64,000 nucleotides of DNA, from positions 31,870,378 through 31,934,377 of the forward strand of contig CM039462.1 in assembly GCA_022414725.1 (NCBI GenBank), in the 5' to 3' direction. The notes beneath the pieces were generated by a model that did no database searches, was not told where the DNA came from, and was given only the letters and a program-made list of their open reading frames with translations. A program made the translations under genes and the position numbers. Below are positions 62,269 to 64,000 of the stretch, piece after piece (the first letter of the stretch is position 1; each line of letters starts with the position of its first letter). The stretch is from Microglena sp. YARC. Its lineage: Eukaryota; Chlorophyta; Chlorophyceae; Chlamydomonadales; Chlamydomonadaceae.

Positions 62269-62362
62269 CATTCTGCATGCCGTCTCCTGCCTTTTACTCC
62301 ATCTTCTCCGTTGATCCTGACCCCCAACTCACTACTGCATACATAACAGCTCAACAAGTTTT

Positions 62363-62580
62363 AATCCCCGTTTCGACGAATGGCTCAATAGTTGTGCTCC
62401 TAGAAATAACGAAGAAGTTGCCGGGTTCAAATCCCCACGGGTGCGAGTTAGTGCTTGCGATCGCTGTCAACCGCCGTAGTATCTTTGTCCAGGTAAAGTA
62501 GCAGCACGTTCCCTACCCCCGTAAGACGGCGCTCTTTTAATACCACGCCCCACCAGGCGTTATCATTACTTTTCATTACG
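62363..62580 (+). mobile_element. Family G tRNA-headed SINE
   Basis: A box TGGCTCAATAG (62381-62391), B box GGTTCAAATCC (62424-62434), core GCGATCGCTGTCAACCGCCG, GTAAGACGGCGCTC and CCCACCAGGCGTTATC, then T-rich end. Flanked by GCTCAACA at about 62349 and 62580, a likely target duplication. Confidence 0.85.
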
Positions 62581-62626
62581 GCTCAACATGGCTTATCAGT
62601 TTATTCATTGCATGCACCGCCCCGGC

Positions 62627-62828
62627 CAGTGTTTTTCTTCCCGGCTAAAAGCAGAAGATTTTAGGCAGCTCCCCTGACTGGCTATTCAGCCAAAGCTAAT
62701 GCAACCTCATGTGCCTGGAAGCTGACAGAATCCGCTGTCCAGAACTGTTAAAATCTTGGGGCGCAGCCCAATGGCCGGCTCAGGGAGCTGCCTAGAAGCT
62801 GCTGCTTGTAGCGGAAAAGAAAAACTGT
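62627..62828 (+). repeat. Family A element, near complete
   Basis: Left AGTGTTTTTCTTCCCGGCTA, then TTTTAGGCAGCTCCCCTGAC; right CAGGGAGCTGCCTAGAAGCT, then GCTGCTTGTAGCGGAAAAGA. A good reference copy for the ~200-bp consensus. Confidence 0.82.
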
Positions 62829-62879
62829 GGCCCCAGACATCACAGTCAGCAAGTAACGGCAAGCATAACCTCCATTCTC

Positions 62880-63260
62880 CTACCCTCATCTGGCCTTCCC
62901 ACGATCTGCCACAGCAAGCTGCTTCTGTACGCAATGCCTCTCAGACTGCTGATCCTGACCACCTACTCACTCCTGTGCACGGCACAGGCAATGGCAATGG
63001 CAACAGCGACATAAACTTCATTGCCTCTTGTTCACAATCTGCCACAGCAAGCTGCTCTTGTGTGCAATGCCTCCCAGACTGCTGATCCTCACCACCTACT
63101 CACTCCTGCACACGGCACAGGCAATGGCAACGGCAACAGCGGCAATAGCCTCCATTCTCCATACCTCAACCGGCCGCCTTCTCACCATCTGCCAAAGCAA
63201 GCTGCTCTTGTACGCAATGCCTCTCACAAACCGCTGATCCTGACCACCTTAAAACTTCTA
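62880..63260 (+). repeat. Three diverged ~130-bp tandem units
   Basis: Units share CACAGCAAGCTGCTTCTGTA or CACAGCAAGCTGCTCTTGTG, CAATGCCTCYCAGACTGCTG, ATCCTSACCACCTACTCACT and GGCACAGGCAATGGCAA. No coding claim. Confidence 0.8.
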
Positions 63261-63875
63261 GCGGTAGTTCGTTACAACGATAATGGCACACAGTACGGCT
63301 CAACATGGCTCATCAGTTTATCCATCGCACGCACCGCCCCGGCCATCACAGTGAGCAGGCAATGGCGGGCATAAGCTCCATTCTCCAAACCTCCTCCAGC
63401 CTCTTTCTCAAGCTCTGCAGCAGAAAGCTGCTCTTGTAGGCGACGCCTCTCGACCCGCACCACTTGACACATGATTGCAGCCGCTGCTTGCTCATCCCTG
63501 TGAGCAGCAGCATAGGTGACGACATAGCATTACATTTCACAATTCAAATTCCACATTTTGTACACATGACACATGACAGCATCCGCTGCTTGCTCATCCC
63601 TGTGAGCAGCAGCATAGGTGGCATTGAAATCGAAATTGAAATTGTTACATCTGTGTAATGCAGTCACTCATAGGAAGTTAAAGTAAGGATACCACAGCGT
63701 AACCCGGAGCTAGCAGTAGTCACCCTAGCATAGGTGGCATTTTGCATGCTTCACACTGCACATTTTGTGTACTTCGAATTCTACACTTCAAATTTCACAG
63801 TTTGTATACTTCACATTTCGTTTCTAATACTCACATTTCACATTGAATATCTCACATGGATATCACACAAGCCCC
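63261..63875 (+). repeat. CAGCCGCTGCTTGCTCATCC duplication and short repeats
   Basis: CGCTGCTTGCTCATCCCTGT then GAGCAGCAGCATAGGTG occurs twice (63481, 63581). 63730-63850 repeats CACATTTCACA-type words. No gene seen. Confidence 0.65.
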
Positions 63876-64000
63876 TTTCAGCGAATCAATTGGTCTAGTG
63901 GTACACCAAATCGTTTTGAAGATGCAGGGTCAGGGGTCCGATTTCTCCTACGGCCGCCCTGAGCGATGCAGGTCCTTGTCAACCGCGATGGTAGCTTGTC
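63876..64000 (+). mobile_element. SINE with a different tRNA head, same core (truncated by window end)
   Basis: A-box-like TTGGTCTAGTGGTAC (about 63890-63904), B-box-like GGGGTCCGATTTC (about 63935-63947), then TTGTCAACCGCGATGGTAGC, the family G core. The head differs from that of the three other copies. Confidence 0.65.

Overview
This is nuclear DNA from an intron-rich, repeat-rich eukaryote. Every gene I could identify is split by GT-AG introns, and the exons are short islands in kilobases of decayed repeats. The gene set (uS15, UBE2G1-type E2, FAM136A, BLOC1S1, C1orf74/DUF4504), tRNA-headed SINEs, a Copia element and TTTAGGG-like motifs inside one transposon suggest a unicellular alga or other protist with a large genome. 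An early-branching green alga is my best but weak guess; no sequence search was possible. LAYOUT: (1) 1-868, minus strand, 5' end of ribosomal protein uS15/RPS13, running off the left edge. (2) 2807-7668, plus, a complete four-exon UBE2G1/UBC7-like E2, 167 aa. (3) 18955-12209, minus, a five-exon FAM136A-like gene, about 127 aa. (4) 19392-25859, plus, a four-exon BLOC1S1-like gene, head to head with FAM136A across 436 bp. (5) about 26.2-29.7 kb, an unidentified exon followed by arrays, then low-complexity sequence. (6) 30275-43622, plus, a seven-exon C1orf74/UPF0739 (DUF4504)-like gene, about 414 aa, whose reading phase holds across all junctions. (7) 43900-44668, minus, a decayed LINE C-terminus. 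(8) 48402-48098, minus, an uncharacterised first exon. (9) 49940-51025, plus, an F-box/LRR reading frame with one internal TGA. (10) 55618-60247, a young gag-only Copia-type LTR retrotransposon with a 5-bp target duplication. (11) 60.2-64 kb, tandem arrays and SINEs. REPEAT FAMILIES used below: A, about 200 bp, long terminal inverted repeats (TIRs) containing CTTCTAGGCAGCT, often with minisatellites inside; B, about 165 bp, SINE-like, containing TTGGGCAAGTCC and ending in (CATA)n; C, palindromic CATATGATATCAT MITEs; D, AT-rich AATATTAG MITEs; E, hAT-like MITEs with CAGGGTACTAC termini and 8-bp target duplications; F, about 90 bp, ending in TTTCACAACT; G, tRNA-headed SINEs; H, GCTCAATTTGCGACGCG repeats; I, TIR elements with telomere-like interiors; J, GTTGACCCAAG repeats. 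TWO UNUSUAL THEMES: First, introns next to most exons carry tandem, decayed copies of that exon's edge including its splice site; copies of an exon's start lie upstream and copies of its end lie downstream. Second, the intron at 33746-33985 is almost entirely one TIR element flanked by a 7-bp direct repeat, with both splice sites at its ends, as expected of an introner that created an intron by transposition.
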